Shown here: positions 50,350-59,580 of the stretch, piece after piece | Position numbering within the stretch: the stretch's first letter is position 1 | Layout of the letters: every line of letters begins with the position of its first letter | From: Arthrobacter antioxidans | GTDB lineage: Bacteria; Actinomycetota; Actinomycetes; Actinomycetales; Micrococcaceae | DNA: 64,000 bases | Assembly: GCF_023100725.1 (NCBI RefSeq) | Contig: NZ_CP095501.1 | Location: 1,736,001 to 1,800,000, forward strand | Direction of reading: 5' to 3' | Notes under the pieces: generated by a model | Database searches by the model: none | Told to the model about the DNA's origin: nothing | The model's input: only the letters and a program-made list of their open reading frames with translations | Translations under genes and position numbers: made by a program

Positions 50350-52031
50350 TGGGCGCCGGCGCCGTCCGCGGGAGCGCCGTCCGGGTGCACGCGGTCCCGG
50401 TGAGCGTCGCCTCGATGGCCCGCGACCGGTTGGTGCACGCCGTCCGAGCGCTCTGGCGGACCCAGGTGGTGCTGATCTTCACCTTCGTCCTGCCGCTGCT
50501 CTGGCTCTTCCTGCTCGGCCTGCTCGCCGGCAACGACGCCGTGGGTCCGGACGGCGTCCGGGTCATGCAGTTCGCCGCACCGGTCGCGATCGCGATGGGC
50601 ACCTTCTTCGCCACCCTGCCGCCCGTGGCGATCGCGGTGGCGGAGGCCAGGGAGACCGGGGTGCTGAAACGACTCCGCGGCACACCCCTTCCCGCATGGG
50701 GCTACTTCTTCGGGCAGGTCGGCGCGGCCCTGCTGTTCGCCCTCGGCTCCCTCGTGGTGACGGTGCTGCTCGGCGTCCTGCTCTACGACGTCCGCCTGCG
50801 TACGGAGACGCTCCTTGCCACGGCCGCCACGCTGCTCCTCGGGGCCATCACCTTCTCCGCCGTCGGGCTTGCGATCGGGTCTCTGAGCCGGACCGCCTCC
50901 ATCGCGGAGGCGGCCTCGATCGGCTCCGCCGTGGTGCTCTCGTTCATCTCGGGGCTCTTCTTCGTGGGAGCCGCGCTGCCGGCCTGGCTCGACACGGTCG
51001 CGTCCGTGTTCCCGCTGAAGCCCTATGCCGACTCCCTGCGGGACCAGTTCAACCCCTATCTCCCCGGAAGCGGCTGGAACCCGGCGGACCTCGCGGTGAT
51101 CGCGGCGTGGCTCGCCGCCGGCACGCTGGTCGGCCTCGGCGCCTTCCGGTGGGAGCGTCACCGGTCCCGCTCCGTCGTCCCCGCACACCGGCCGTCGTCC
51201 CGGTCGCCGTCGTCCCTGTCGCTGTCGTCCGGCGTGGCCGTGTCGAAGGAGCTCGTCGCCGTCACGGTCCGCCGGCCCCCGCCCCTCGCACTTCTGGCCG
51301 CCCAGTCCGGGGCAGCGCTGCGCGGCGCCGCCCGCCGGCCCGGTGACGTGTTCTTCTCCGTCGTCATGCCGGTCGGCCTCTTCGCCCTCCTGGTGACGGT
51401 CCAGCCGGGTGTCACCCTCGCCGACGGCCGGCCTGCAGCGCTGGTCATCGGAGCCAGCATGGTCACCTGGGGTGCGGGCGTCGCCCTCTTCATGAACCTC
51501 GCGGAAGGTATCGCCCGGGCGCGTGACACCGGTCTGCTCAAGCGCATGCGGGGAACGCCGTTGCCGGTGGTGGGATATCTCGCCGGGCGGACCGTCGCAG
51601 GCTTCACGCTCACCCTGGTCATCCTCGCCGCGATCCTCCTGCTCGGGGCACTCGCCTACGGCCTCAGGATCGGTGCGGCCGGGCTGCTGCTCGGGCTGGT
51701 GGTCCTCCTGGCCGGATGCCTCAGCCTGGCGGCCTGCGGGTTCCTGCTGACCACGCTGGTACCGAGTGCGCGGGCGGTCGGCTCCGTGGGGCTGGCCGTC
51801 CTCTTCCTCCTCTCCTTCTTCTCGGACGTCTTCCTGAACGAGGGACCGGAGTGGATGGGCACCGTCGGTTCGCTGTTCCCGCTCAAGCACCTGCAGAACG
51901 GGCTGGTCGCTGCATGGGATCCTGCCGGGGCACCGGTGCCGTGGCCGGACATCCTCGTCCTGGCAGTGTGGGCCGCCGTCGCCGGCATGCTCGCGGTCGG
52001 CCGCTTCCGCCGGCAGCCGGGCACGCCCTGA
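50349..52031 (+). CDS. Double-length ABC-2 permease (two permease units fused)
   Basis: A 560-residue protein with two consecutive ABC-2 units. The first (about 25-275) and second (about 310-555) each show the same landmarks. The coupling stretch is ARETGVLKRLRGTPLPAWGY in one and ARDTGLLKRMRGTPLPVVGY in the other, and the terminal block VASVFPLKPYADSLRDQFNP corresponds to VGSLFPLKHLQNGLVAAWDP. A serine/proline-rich linker joins them. A half-size permease normally dimerises; here both halves are one chain. ATG at 50349 (GTG 50346 possible). The stop overlaps the P-type ATPase start. Confidence 0.88.
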   Translation: MGAGAVRGSAVRVHAVPVSVASMARDRLVHAVRALWRTQVVLIFTFVLPLLWLFLLGLLAGNDAVGPDGVRVMQFAAPVAIAMGTFFATLPPVAIAVAEARETGVLKRLRGTPLPAWGYFFGQVGAALLFALGSLVVTVLLGVLLYDVRLRTETLLATAATLLLGAITFSAVGLAIGSLSRTASIAEAASIGSAVVLSFISGLFFVGAALPAWLDTVASVFPLKPYADSLRDQFNPYLPGSGWNPADLAVIAAWLAAGTLVGLGAFRWERHRSRSVVPAHRPSSRSPSSLSLSSGVAVSKELVAVTVRRPPPLALLAAQSGAALRGAARRPGDVFFSVVMPVGLFALLVTVQPGVTLADGRPAALVIGASMVTWGAGVALFMNLAEGIARARDTGLLKRMRGTPLPVVGYLAGRTVAGFTLTLVILAAILLLGALAYGLRIGAAGLLLGLVVLLAGCLSLAACGFLLTTLVPSARAVGSVGLAVLFLLSFFSDVFLNEGPEWMGTVGSLFPLKHLQNGLVAAWDPAGAPVPWPDILVLAVWAAVAGMLAVGRFRRQPGTP

Positions 52032-54529
52032 TGCCGTGGCTCACGGCCCGCAGCGCGGCCTCCGCCCGGCGGATGCCTGCTGACCGGACCGGCCGGGCAC
52101 CGGCGACGGGGGCCGGCCGGGAGAGTGCCCTGCCGACCGTGGGCGCATGGCAGGGGTTGAGCACGGCCGAGGTGCTGGATCGGACGGAACGGGGGCTCGT
52201 CAACACGAGCCCCGACTCCACGGGGCGTTCCTTCGCGAGCATCCTGCAGGCCAATGTGCTCACCCTCTTCAATGCGGTCGTCGGCGGGTGCTTCCTGGCG
52301 CTGGTGCTGCTCGGAGCGTGGCAGGACGCCCTGTTCGGGTTCTTCATCGTCGCGAACACGCTGATCGGCGTCGTGCAGGAGTTCACGGCCAAGCGCGCCC
52401 TGGTCCGTCTGGCCGTCCTCAATGCGCCCCGCGCGTACGTGCGGCGCGACGGCGTCGACGCCGAGTGCGCCGTCGACGCCGTCGTCCTCGACGACCTGCT
52501 CGTCCTCCGGCCCGGCGAGCAGGTCCCCGCGGACGCCGAGCTCGTCGAGTGCCGCGCACTGGAGGTCGACGAATCGCTCCTCACCGGCGAGGCGGTCCCC
52601 GTGCCCGTGACGGTCGGGCGTGGCCTGATGAGCGGTTCGACGATCGTCGCCGGTGCGGGGCTGGCGCGCGTGACCGGCGTGGGAGCCGAGTCCTATGCTG
52701 CGAGGATCACCGCGGAGGCCCGCCAGTTCTCACTCGTCGACAGCGAGCTGCGGCGGTCGATCGGCCGTGTCATCCACTGGATCTCCCTCGGCCTGCTCCC
52801 CCTCTCGGTGATCGTCGTCAACGGCCAGATGCAGGCGGCGGGCGGCTGGTCCGCGGCGCTGGCGAGCGGGGCGTGGCGGGACGCGACCATCACCGCCGTG
52901 GCGAGCATCAACGCGATGGTGCCGGCCGGCCTGGTGTTCATGACCTCGGTGGCCCTCGCCGTCGGCGCGGCGCGCCTGGCCCGGCGGCGCGTGCTGATCC
53001 GCGAACTCGCCGCCGTCGAGGGACTGGCCCGCGTGGACGTCCTGTGCATCGACAAGACCGGGACGCTGACGGAGGGCTCGTTCGCCCTGGACCGGCTCGA
53101 AGCGGTGGAGGGCGCGCCCGCCGGGTGGCGGCAGGCGCTGGCCTGGTTCGCGACGGACCCGGCGGCGAATGCGACGGCACTGGCCATCGGATCCGGTGTC
53201 CCCGGCGCCTGGGCCGGGAGCGCCCCTCCCGACGCGACGGTGGCGTTCTCCAGCCGCCACCGGTGGAGCGGCGCCCACTTCGCCGAGGACGGCCTGCGCG
53301 GGTCCTGGGTCCTCGGCGGCGCGGATGTGGTGCTGGGCGCGGCAGGCCCGGGGAGCAGCATCGTGGCGCAGGCCGCGGCGATCGCCGCCTCCGGGACGAG
53401 GACCCTGATCCTCGCGCACTCGTCCCGGCCGCTGCCCCTGACCGGCGGGTCGACGGCCCCGATCCTGCCGGACGGCCTCCGGCCCGTCGCGATGGCGGTA
53501 CTGCGCGAGCGTGTGCGCCCCGACGCCGCGGACACGCTCCGCTATTTCGGCGAGCAGGGAGTCCGGGTGGTCGTCATCTCCGGCGACGATCCGGGGACCG
53601 TGCTCGCGGTCGCCCGGCAGGTGCGTCTGCCCGGGGCCTCGTCGGGCGTGGACGCCCGGACGCTCCCGGAGGACCCGGAGGGCCTCGCCGAGGTCCTCAG
53701 GACCGAGAGCGTCTTCGGCCGCGTCTCGCCGGACCGGAAGAAGGCCATGGTGCTCGCGCTGCAGTCACTCGGGCACACCGTGGCGATGACCGGGGACGGC
53801 ATCAACGACGCCCTGGCCCTCAAGCACGCGGACCTGGGTATCGCCATGGGATCCGGCGCCCCCGCGGCGAGGGCCGTCGCGAACCTCGTGCTGCTCGATG
53901 GGGACTTCGCGCGGCTTCCGGGGATCGTGGCGGAGGGCCGGCAGGTGATCGCGAACGTCGAGCGGCTCGCGAAGCTGTTCCTCTCGAAGACCGTGTACGC
54001 GGTCCTGCTGGCCCTGGTCTTCGGGGTGCTGCTGTGGCCCTTCCCGTTCCTGCCGCGGCAGCTGGCCGTGGTCGACGGGCTCACCATCGGCCTTCCGGCC
54101 CTGGTGCTCGGACTCCTGCCGAACACGCGGCGGTACCGCCCGGGGTTCCTGCGGCGCGTGGGCAGGTGGTGCATACCGTCCGGGATCGTCGTGGCGTTCG
54201 CGGTGTTCGGCGCCGTCGCGTACGCGCGGGGTCCCGCCGGTGCGTCCACCGCGGTGATCCAGACCGTCGCGGTCATCACGCTGACGCTCAGCGCGCTCTG
54301 GGTGCTCGCCGTGCTCGCCCGGCCGTTCACCCGGACGACGGCGGGCGTCGTCGTCGCCGCCTACGCCGGCCTGCCCCTCATCCTCGCGCTGCCCGCCGCC
54401 CGGGCCTTCCTCCAGCTCGAGATCCCTCCGCCGGAGCTGGTGGTCGTCGCCGTCGCCGCGTCCGCTGCCGCCGGCGTGGTGCTCGAGGTCGTGCACCGCA
54501 GGATCAGGTCCAGGCCTGGCGCGCTGTGA
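52031..54529 (+). CDS. P-type cation-transporting ATPase, CtpE-like
   Basis: An 832-residue P-type ATPase. VDESLLTGEAVPV is the actuator TGE loop, DKTGTLTEG near residue 341 carries the phosphorylated aspartate and MTGDGINDALALKHADLGIA is the hinge. The fourth membrane helix reads NAMVPAGLVFMTS, close to the VPEGL of calcium-type pumps but with alanine for glutamate. There are no heavy-metal-binding CxxC domains. The overall pattern resembles mycobacterial CtpE, linked to Ca2+ uptake. ATG at 52031 overlaps the permease stop (TGATG). The frame upstream lies in another phase of the permease gene. Confidence 0.88.
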   Translation: MPWLTARSAASARRMPADRTGRAPATGAGRESALPTVGAWQGLSTAEVLDRTERGLVNTSPDSTGRSFASILQANVLTLFNAVVGGCFLALVLLGAWQDALFGFFIVANTLIGVVQEFTAKRALVRLAVLNAPRAYVRRDGVDAECAVDAVVLDDLLVLRPGEQVPADAELVECRALEVDESLLTGEAVPVPVTVGRGLMSGSTIVAGAGLARVTGVGAESYAARITAEARQFSLVDSELRRSIGRVIHWISLGLLPLSVIVVNGQMQAAGGWSAALASGAWRDATITAVASINAMVPAGLVFMTSVALAVGAARLARRRVLIRELAAVEGLARVDVLCIDKTGTLTEGSFALDRLEAVEGAPAGWRQALAWFATDPAANATALAIGSGVPGAWAGSAPPDATVAFSSRHRWSGAHFAEDGLRGSWVLGGADVVLGAAGPGSSIVAQAAAIAASGTRTLILAHSSRPLPLTGGSTAPILPDGLRPVAMAVLRERVRPDAADTLRYFGEQGVRVVVISGDDPGTVLAVARQVRLPGASSGVDARTLPEDPEGLAEVLRTESVFGRVSPDRKKAMVLALQSLGHTVAMTGDGINDALALKHADLGIAMGSGAPAARAVANLVLLDGDFARLPGIVAEGRQVIANVERLAKLFLSKTVYAVLLALVFGVLLWPFPFLPRQLAVVDGLTIGLPALVLGLLPNTRRYRPGFLRRVGRWCIPSGIVVAFAVFGAVAYARGPAGASTAVIQTVAVITLTLSALWVLAVLARPFTRTTAGVVVAAYAGLPLILALPAARAFLQLEIPPPELVVVAVAASAAAGVVLEVVHRRIRSRPGAL

Positions 54530-54551
54530 GGCGGTGGTGCCGATCGGGTGC

Positions 54552-55217
54552 CTACTGCGTCTCCCGTGCGGGGTCCTCGTCGGCGGGGTCGCCGTCGTCG
54601 TGGTCCCCGAGGCCCCGCGCCGCGAGGGCCTCACCCGTCCTGTGCGCGTACGCCACCGCGCCGATCACGAGGGGCGTCACGGCGACCCTCGGGCTGCGGT
54701 CGAGGCCGCGTGCCTTCGCTGCCTCGCGGACATCGACGAACAGTCCGGCGAGGTAGGGGATGCTGCGCAGCATCACCGACAGCGCGAGGGCGAAGCGCTC
54801 CGGCTGCGCGCCCAGGAACCGGAAGGGGCGGGCCAGCCGGACCACGCCGTCGAGGATGTCCTGCGTGGGGGTCGTGAGCGTCAGGGCCCGCGCTGCGAGC
54901 AGGCAGGCGATGATCCCGCCCACCACGGCGAATGCGGCGGGCCACCCCTGCTGCCACCCCTGGTAGAGCGCGAGGACCACGAGGACAGGCGCCGCCGGGA
55001 GGAGCATCCTGAGGATCCGCGCGGGGGAGCGGTGCGCGCCGAGCACCAGTGCGCCCACGGTCAGGGCCAGCGCGACGCCGGTGACGGACGGCGAGCGCCA
55101 GGCGAGGACGATCCCGGCGCAGGCGAGGGACGCCGCGGCCTTGACGGGGAGCGGCGTGCGGTACAGGACGCCGTGGCCGGGCTCGTAGAGGCCCATCGTG
55201 CTGCCGAAACCCCTCAT
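54552..55217 (-). CDS. bioN: ECF transporter T component, biotin type
   Basis: A 221-residue membrane protein of the CbiQ/BioN family. About five hydrophobic segments are visible, followed by the two short coupling motifs that touch the ATPases: AKARGLD and LAARGLG (A-R-G type). It overlaps the ATPase gene by four bases (ATGA). The last gene of bioY-bioM-bioN and convergent with the P-type ATPase gene 22 bp away. The name is given by context with BioY. Confidence 0.85.
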   Translation of the reverse strand: MRGFGSTMGLYEPGHGVLYRTPLPVKAAASLACAGIVLAWRSPSVTGVALALTVGALVLGAHRSPARILRMLLPAAPVLVVLALYQGWQQGWPAAFAVVGGIIACLLAARALTLTTPTQDILDGVVRLARPFRFLGAQPERFALALSVMLRSIPYLAGLFVDVREAAKARGLDRSPRVAVTPLVIGAVAYAHRTGEALAARGLGDHDDGDPADEDPARETQ

Positions 55218-55906
55218 GGGCCGCGCACCGGCCGTCCGGCCAGGGAGCGGTAGTACGCCACGGCGTCGGCGGGTACCCCGTCGAAGACCACGGCGCCGCC
55301 GTCGACGACGAGCGTCCGCTCGGCCTCGAGGGCGAAGTCGAGGTTGTGCGTGGTGAAGACGACCTGCTGCTCCAGTCCGGCGATGACGTCCCGCACGCGG
55401 GCATCGTTGCGCAGGTCCAGGAGCGTGGTCGGTTCGTCGGCCACGAGGATGTGCGGCTCCACGGCGAGCACGACGGCGAGCGCCAGGATCTGCCGTTCGC
55501 CGCCGGAGAGGTCGTAGATGCTGCGGTCGGCCAGGTGGTCCACGCCGAAGCGCCGCAGGACCTCCACGGCCTGTCGGCGACGCTCGGCCGAGGGGAGTTT
55601 CCTGGTGCGCAGGGACAGCTCCACGTCCTCGCGGCCCGTCGGCATGACGAGCTGTGAGAGGGGATCGGTGAAGACGAAGCCGACGGCACGGCGGACCGCG
55701 CGCCCCGCCGTCCTTGTGTCCCGGCCGAGGACGCTGACCGAACCGCTCGAGGGGACGAGCAGGCCGTTGATGAGGCGCAGCAGGGTGGACTTGCCGGACC
55801 CGTTGGCGCCGATCACCGAGACCCGCCGCTCGCGCAGCGTCAGGTTCGCCTCGAGGATGGTCCGTCCGCCGTCCACGCGCACCTGCGCTCCCGCGAACTC
55901 AATCAC
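55214..55906 (-). CDS. bioM: ECF transporter ATPase, biotin type
   Basis: A 230-residue ABC ATPase. Walker A IGANGSGKSTLLRL, signature LSGGERQILALA, Walker B ILVADEPTTLLDLRN and switch histidine FTTHNLDFA are intact. VGFVFTDPLSQLVMPT is the Q-loop block typical of ECF ATPases. GTG at 55906 lies inside the end of bioY (8-bp overlap). A single ATPase would form a homodimer with BioN and BioY. Confidence 0.9.
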   Translation of the reverse strand: MIEFAGAQVRVDGGRTILEANLTLRERRVSVIGANGSGKSTLLRLINGLLVPSSGSVSVLGRDTRTAGRAVRRAVGFVFTDPLSQLVMPTGREDVELSLRTRKLPSAERRRQAVEVLRRFGVDHLADRSIYDLSGGERQILALAVVLAVEPHILVADEPTTLLDLRNDARVRDVIAGLEQQVVFTTHNLDFALEAERTLVVDGGAVVFDGVPADAVAYYRSLAGRPVRGP

Positions 55907-56540
55907 GGGGTGCGCGCCCTGCGAGGAGCCGGGGGAAGGCGCGGTGCACCGATACGGCGATGACCGCGGCCAGGAGGTTCTTGAGCACATCGCCCGGCAG
56001 GTAGGCGGCGTCGACGATCACCGCATCGCGCAGGGGCAGCCCCGCGTTGACCATCAGGCCCGCGATGCCGAGGGGGTGGATGGTCACCAGGCTCGCCGCG
56101 AGGCACGCCAGGAAGAGGAGGGGCACCCGGAACCGCTGCCGGCGCAGGACCGCGACGGCGAGGAGCCCTGCCACGAGAGCCGCGAGGGGGAAGGACACGA
56201 GGTATCCCGCGGACGGTCCGGCCAGCACGCCGAAGCCTCCGCTGAACCCGCTGAAGACCGGCAGCCCGATCAGCCCGGCGACCAGGTAGAGCAGGACGGC
56301 GGCCGTTCCGCGTGCCGGTCCGAGGACGATTCCCGCGAGCATGACACCGAGGGTCTGGAGCGTGATGGGCACCCCGAGCGGGCCCACCGGGATACCGGGT
56401 AGGATTGCGAGGGCGGCAATGAGGGCGGCGAAGACCGCGACCAGCGAGAGATCGGTGGCATCCCACCGTCGTCGGGACAGTCGTCCGGGTGACGGACGGC
56501 GGCGGACCGGCTCGGCGGCGGTCTTCCCGGCTGACTGCAT
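55899..56540 (-). CDS. bioY: BioY, biotin-binding S component
   Basis: A 213-residue, six-helix BioY protein. LGVPITLQTLGVMLAGIVLG is the BioY hallmark, and GFSGGFGVLAGPSAGYLVSFP and DAAYLPGDVLKNLLAAVIAV follow. An arginine-rich N-terminal tail of about 35 residues precedes the first helix. ATG at 56540 follows GAAGGAG. Supplies biotin to the cell together with BioM and BioN; biotin-responsive control is likely, but I could not see a convincing BioQ or BirA site. Confidence 0.93.
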   Translation of the reverse strand: MQSAGKTAAEPVRRRPSPGRLSRRRWDATDLSLVAVFAALIAALAILPGIPVGPLGVPITLQTLGVMLAGIVLGPARGTAAVLLYLVAGLIGLPVFSGFSGGFGVLAGPSAGYLVSFPLAALVAGLLAVAVLRRQRFRVPLLFLACLAASLVTIHPLGIAGLMVNAGLPLRDAVIVDAAYLPGDVLKNLLAAVIAVSVHRAFPRLLAGRAPRD

Positions 56541-56706
56541 GGCACACGCTCCTTCAGCGGGCCGGAGTTCCACCGGCTGCTCCGGTGATTTGTCGACTTC
56601 CTCCAGCCGTAACTGCTTCTGTACCGAGACTAGCGCCGGTCATCCGGGGATCCCTTGTGGGATTCCTACAACAACGCCGTCTCCGGCACCATTGAAAGGC
56701 CTCACC

Positions 56707-58305
<1,599 letters not shown>

Positions 58306-58556
58306 CCGTACCGGGCCGGCGACGACGCAGCCCCGCAGGTCCCGGGCGGGGTCCCGGTCGGGCGGGGACGTCCCGCGCCCGTATGCCGGCGTGTCCCGCG
58401 GCGCCCTCCGTCGAGCCTCCGTGCCCGGCGTCGACCCTTCGTGCCCAGGCGACCGCCGTCGGACGTGTCCCGGCGCGCCCACCGATCCCGTGCCCGATCC
58501 TCGGTCCGGGCTCCATCCCGGACGTCCACGGGCCGCCTCCCGGATGGGCCGGGTCA

Positions 58557-58593
58557 GGCCCCGGCAGCACCATTCAGCGCTGCTGCCGGGGCC
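58557..58593 (+). terminator. Stem-loop, possible distal terminator of the ABC-F gene
   Basis: Arms GGCCCCGGCAGCA and TGCTGCCGGGGCC match over 13 bp around an 11-nt loop. It lies 250 bp from the ABC-F stop, so its link to that gene is uncertain. Confidence 0.45.
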
Positions 58594-58724
58594 GTGCCGG
58601 CTCCCCTGCAGGGACGCTCCGCACACGTCTCGGGCGGCATCCCGAGTCGCCGCCTCCGCCCTCGGGGAGATCGAAGCTACGGCCCGCGCGCGGCATTTCC
58701 CATAGGTACTCTCAGAAACCTTTT

Positions 58725-58741
58725 CGAGTATCAGCTACTCG
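58725..58741. promoter_or_regulatory. Inverted repeat in the polysaccharide operon promoter region
   Basis: CGAGTA-TCAGC-TACTCG, perfect 6-bp arms, lies about 90 bp upstream of the first small gene within an A/T-richer patch. Possible operator. Confidence 0.35.
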
Positions 58742-58828
58742 TGTTTGGCCTCTAGGGGATACGTAACTTAGTCGTACCAACGGGCTGTGCAACAGCTTTT
58801 CGAAGGTCAAACGCTGAGGAGACTCTTC

Positions 58829-59032
58829 ATGATCCCCCTCGATCCCAACCAGTCCTCCGGGACGAACCCGGCGGTAGGCGGTGACACCGCCTTTCTGGGC
58901 CGTCATCCTGCGGTTCCGGACAACGGAGTGCCGTTCCCGCTCCCCACGCCCCGGACGCAGGGAGCAGTCGCCCCGCACGCCGGCAGGACCGGCGGGCCGG
59001 GTCTGCGCGCAGCAGGGGAGGAAGACCGATGA
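58829..59032 (+). CDS. Small protein of unknown function (67 residues)
   Basis: No family recognised. The product begins MIPLDPNQSSGTNPAVG and is hydrophilic, rich in glycine and proline, with no membrane segment or signal peptide. The ATG at 58829 has an excellent GAGGAG site, and its stop overlaps the ATG of the next gene (ATGA). Both argue that it is translated. First gene of the polysaccharide operon; a coupling or regulatory role is possible. Confidence 0.55.
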   Translation: MIPLDPNQSSGTNPAVGGDTAFLGRHPAVPDNGVPFPLPTPRTQGAVAPHAGRTGGPGLRAAGEEDR

Positions 59033-59577
59033 CAAGCACCGCCGGCGTATCCGTGGCCGCACCGGGGACTTTCGGCCGGGACGGTGCAATGTTCGAGGGA
59101 CTGCTCGATTTCGTCGCGCAGCTGAGCCTCGTGCTGTGGACCGTCGTGATCGTGACCGTGATCATCCGGTTCATCGGGATCCGGATCTACCGTCGTCGGT
59201 CCCGTCCGGCCGTGGCCGCGACAGTAACGGCGAACTCCGTCGCGACGGATAGCGTCGCATCGCGTCCCACGGACGAGACCGACGTGGTCCGGCCGACCGC
59301 CGGGCAGCAGGGCCAGGCCGAACCGGTCGCCCGCGGCCCGCTCACCACCGTCACCGCCACGAAGGACCCAGCGCTCGTCTCGGCGGAGCTCATCGAGAGC
59401 GGGCCGGTCGACGTCAGTTCGACCGGGGTGTCCACGGAAACGGTCGAGGTGGTCCTGTTGCCGGACAAGGTGTCGTCCAGGGTCACTCCGTCCGTCCAGA
59501 TGCCGCTCCATCCTCCCCATGGCCGGCACCCGGAAGCGCGCCCTCCTGCGCTCGCGACCCATTCCGTCGAGGCCTGA
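59029..59577 (+). CDS. Single-pass membrane protein of unknown function, IcaD/PgaD-like position
   Basis: A 182-residue protein. One strong membrane segment (LSLVLWTVVIVTVIIRFIGI, about 31-52) is followed by a basic patch (YRRRSR), so the long C-terminal part probably faces the cytoplasm. That tail of about 125 residues is rich in valine, threonine, alanine and proline and looks disordered. No homology to IcaD or PgaD is evident. However, a short membrane protein beside a GT2 synthase is exactly where such partners occur. Start overlaps the previous gene; the stop is followed three bases later by the synthase. Confidence 0.6.
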   Translation: MTSTAGVSVAAPGTFGRDGAMFEGLLDFVAQLSLVLWTVVIVTVIIRFIGIRIYRRRSRPAVAATVTANSVATDSVASRPTDETDVVRPTAGQQGQAEPVARGPLTTVTATKDPALVSAELIESGPVDVSSTGVSTETVEVVLLPDKVSSRVTPSVQMPLHPPHGRHPEARPPALATHSVEA

Positions 59578-59580
59578 GGG

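Larger units (their letters stand above)
58306..58828. other. Intergenic stretch before the polysaccharide operon
   Basis: No gene that I can support. It contains a 13-bp hairpin (58557-58593), an A/T-richer segment from about 58690 to 58810 that stands out from the surroundings and probably holds the operon promoter, and an inverted repeat at 58725-58741. Confidence 0.5.

Noticed and set aside
51716..52030. Longer N-terminus for the P-type ATPase
   Set aside because: It lies within the permease gene in another frame and has no domain. The TGATG at 52029-52033 gives a natural start.
56541..56706. BioQ or BirA operator between bioY and the ABC-F gene
   Set aside because: A GTTAC-like pentamer is present, but no matching half-site at the right spacing was found.
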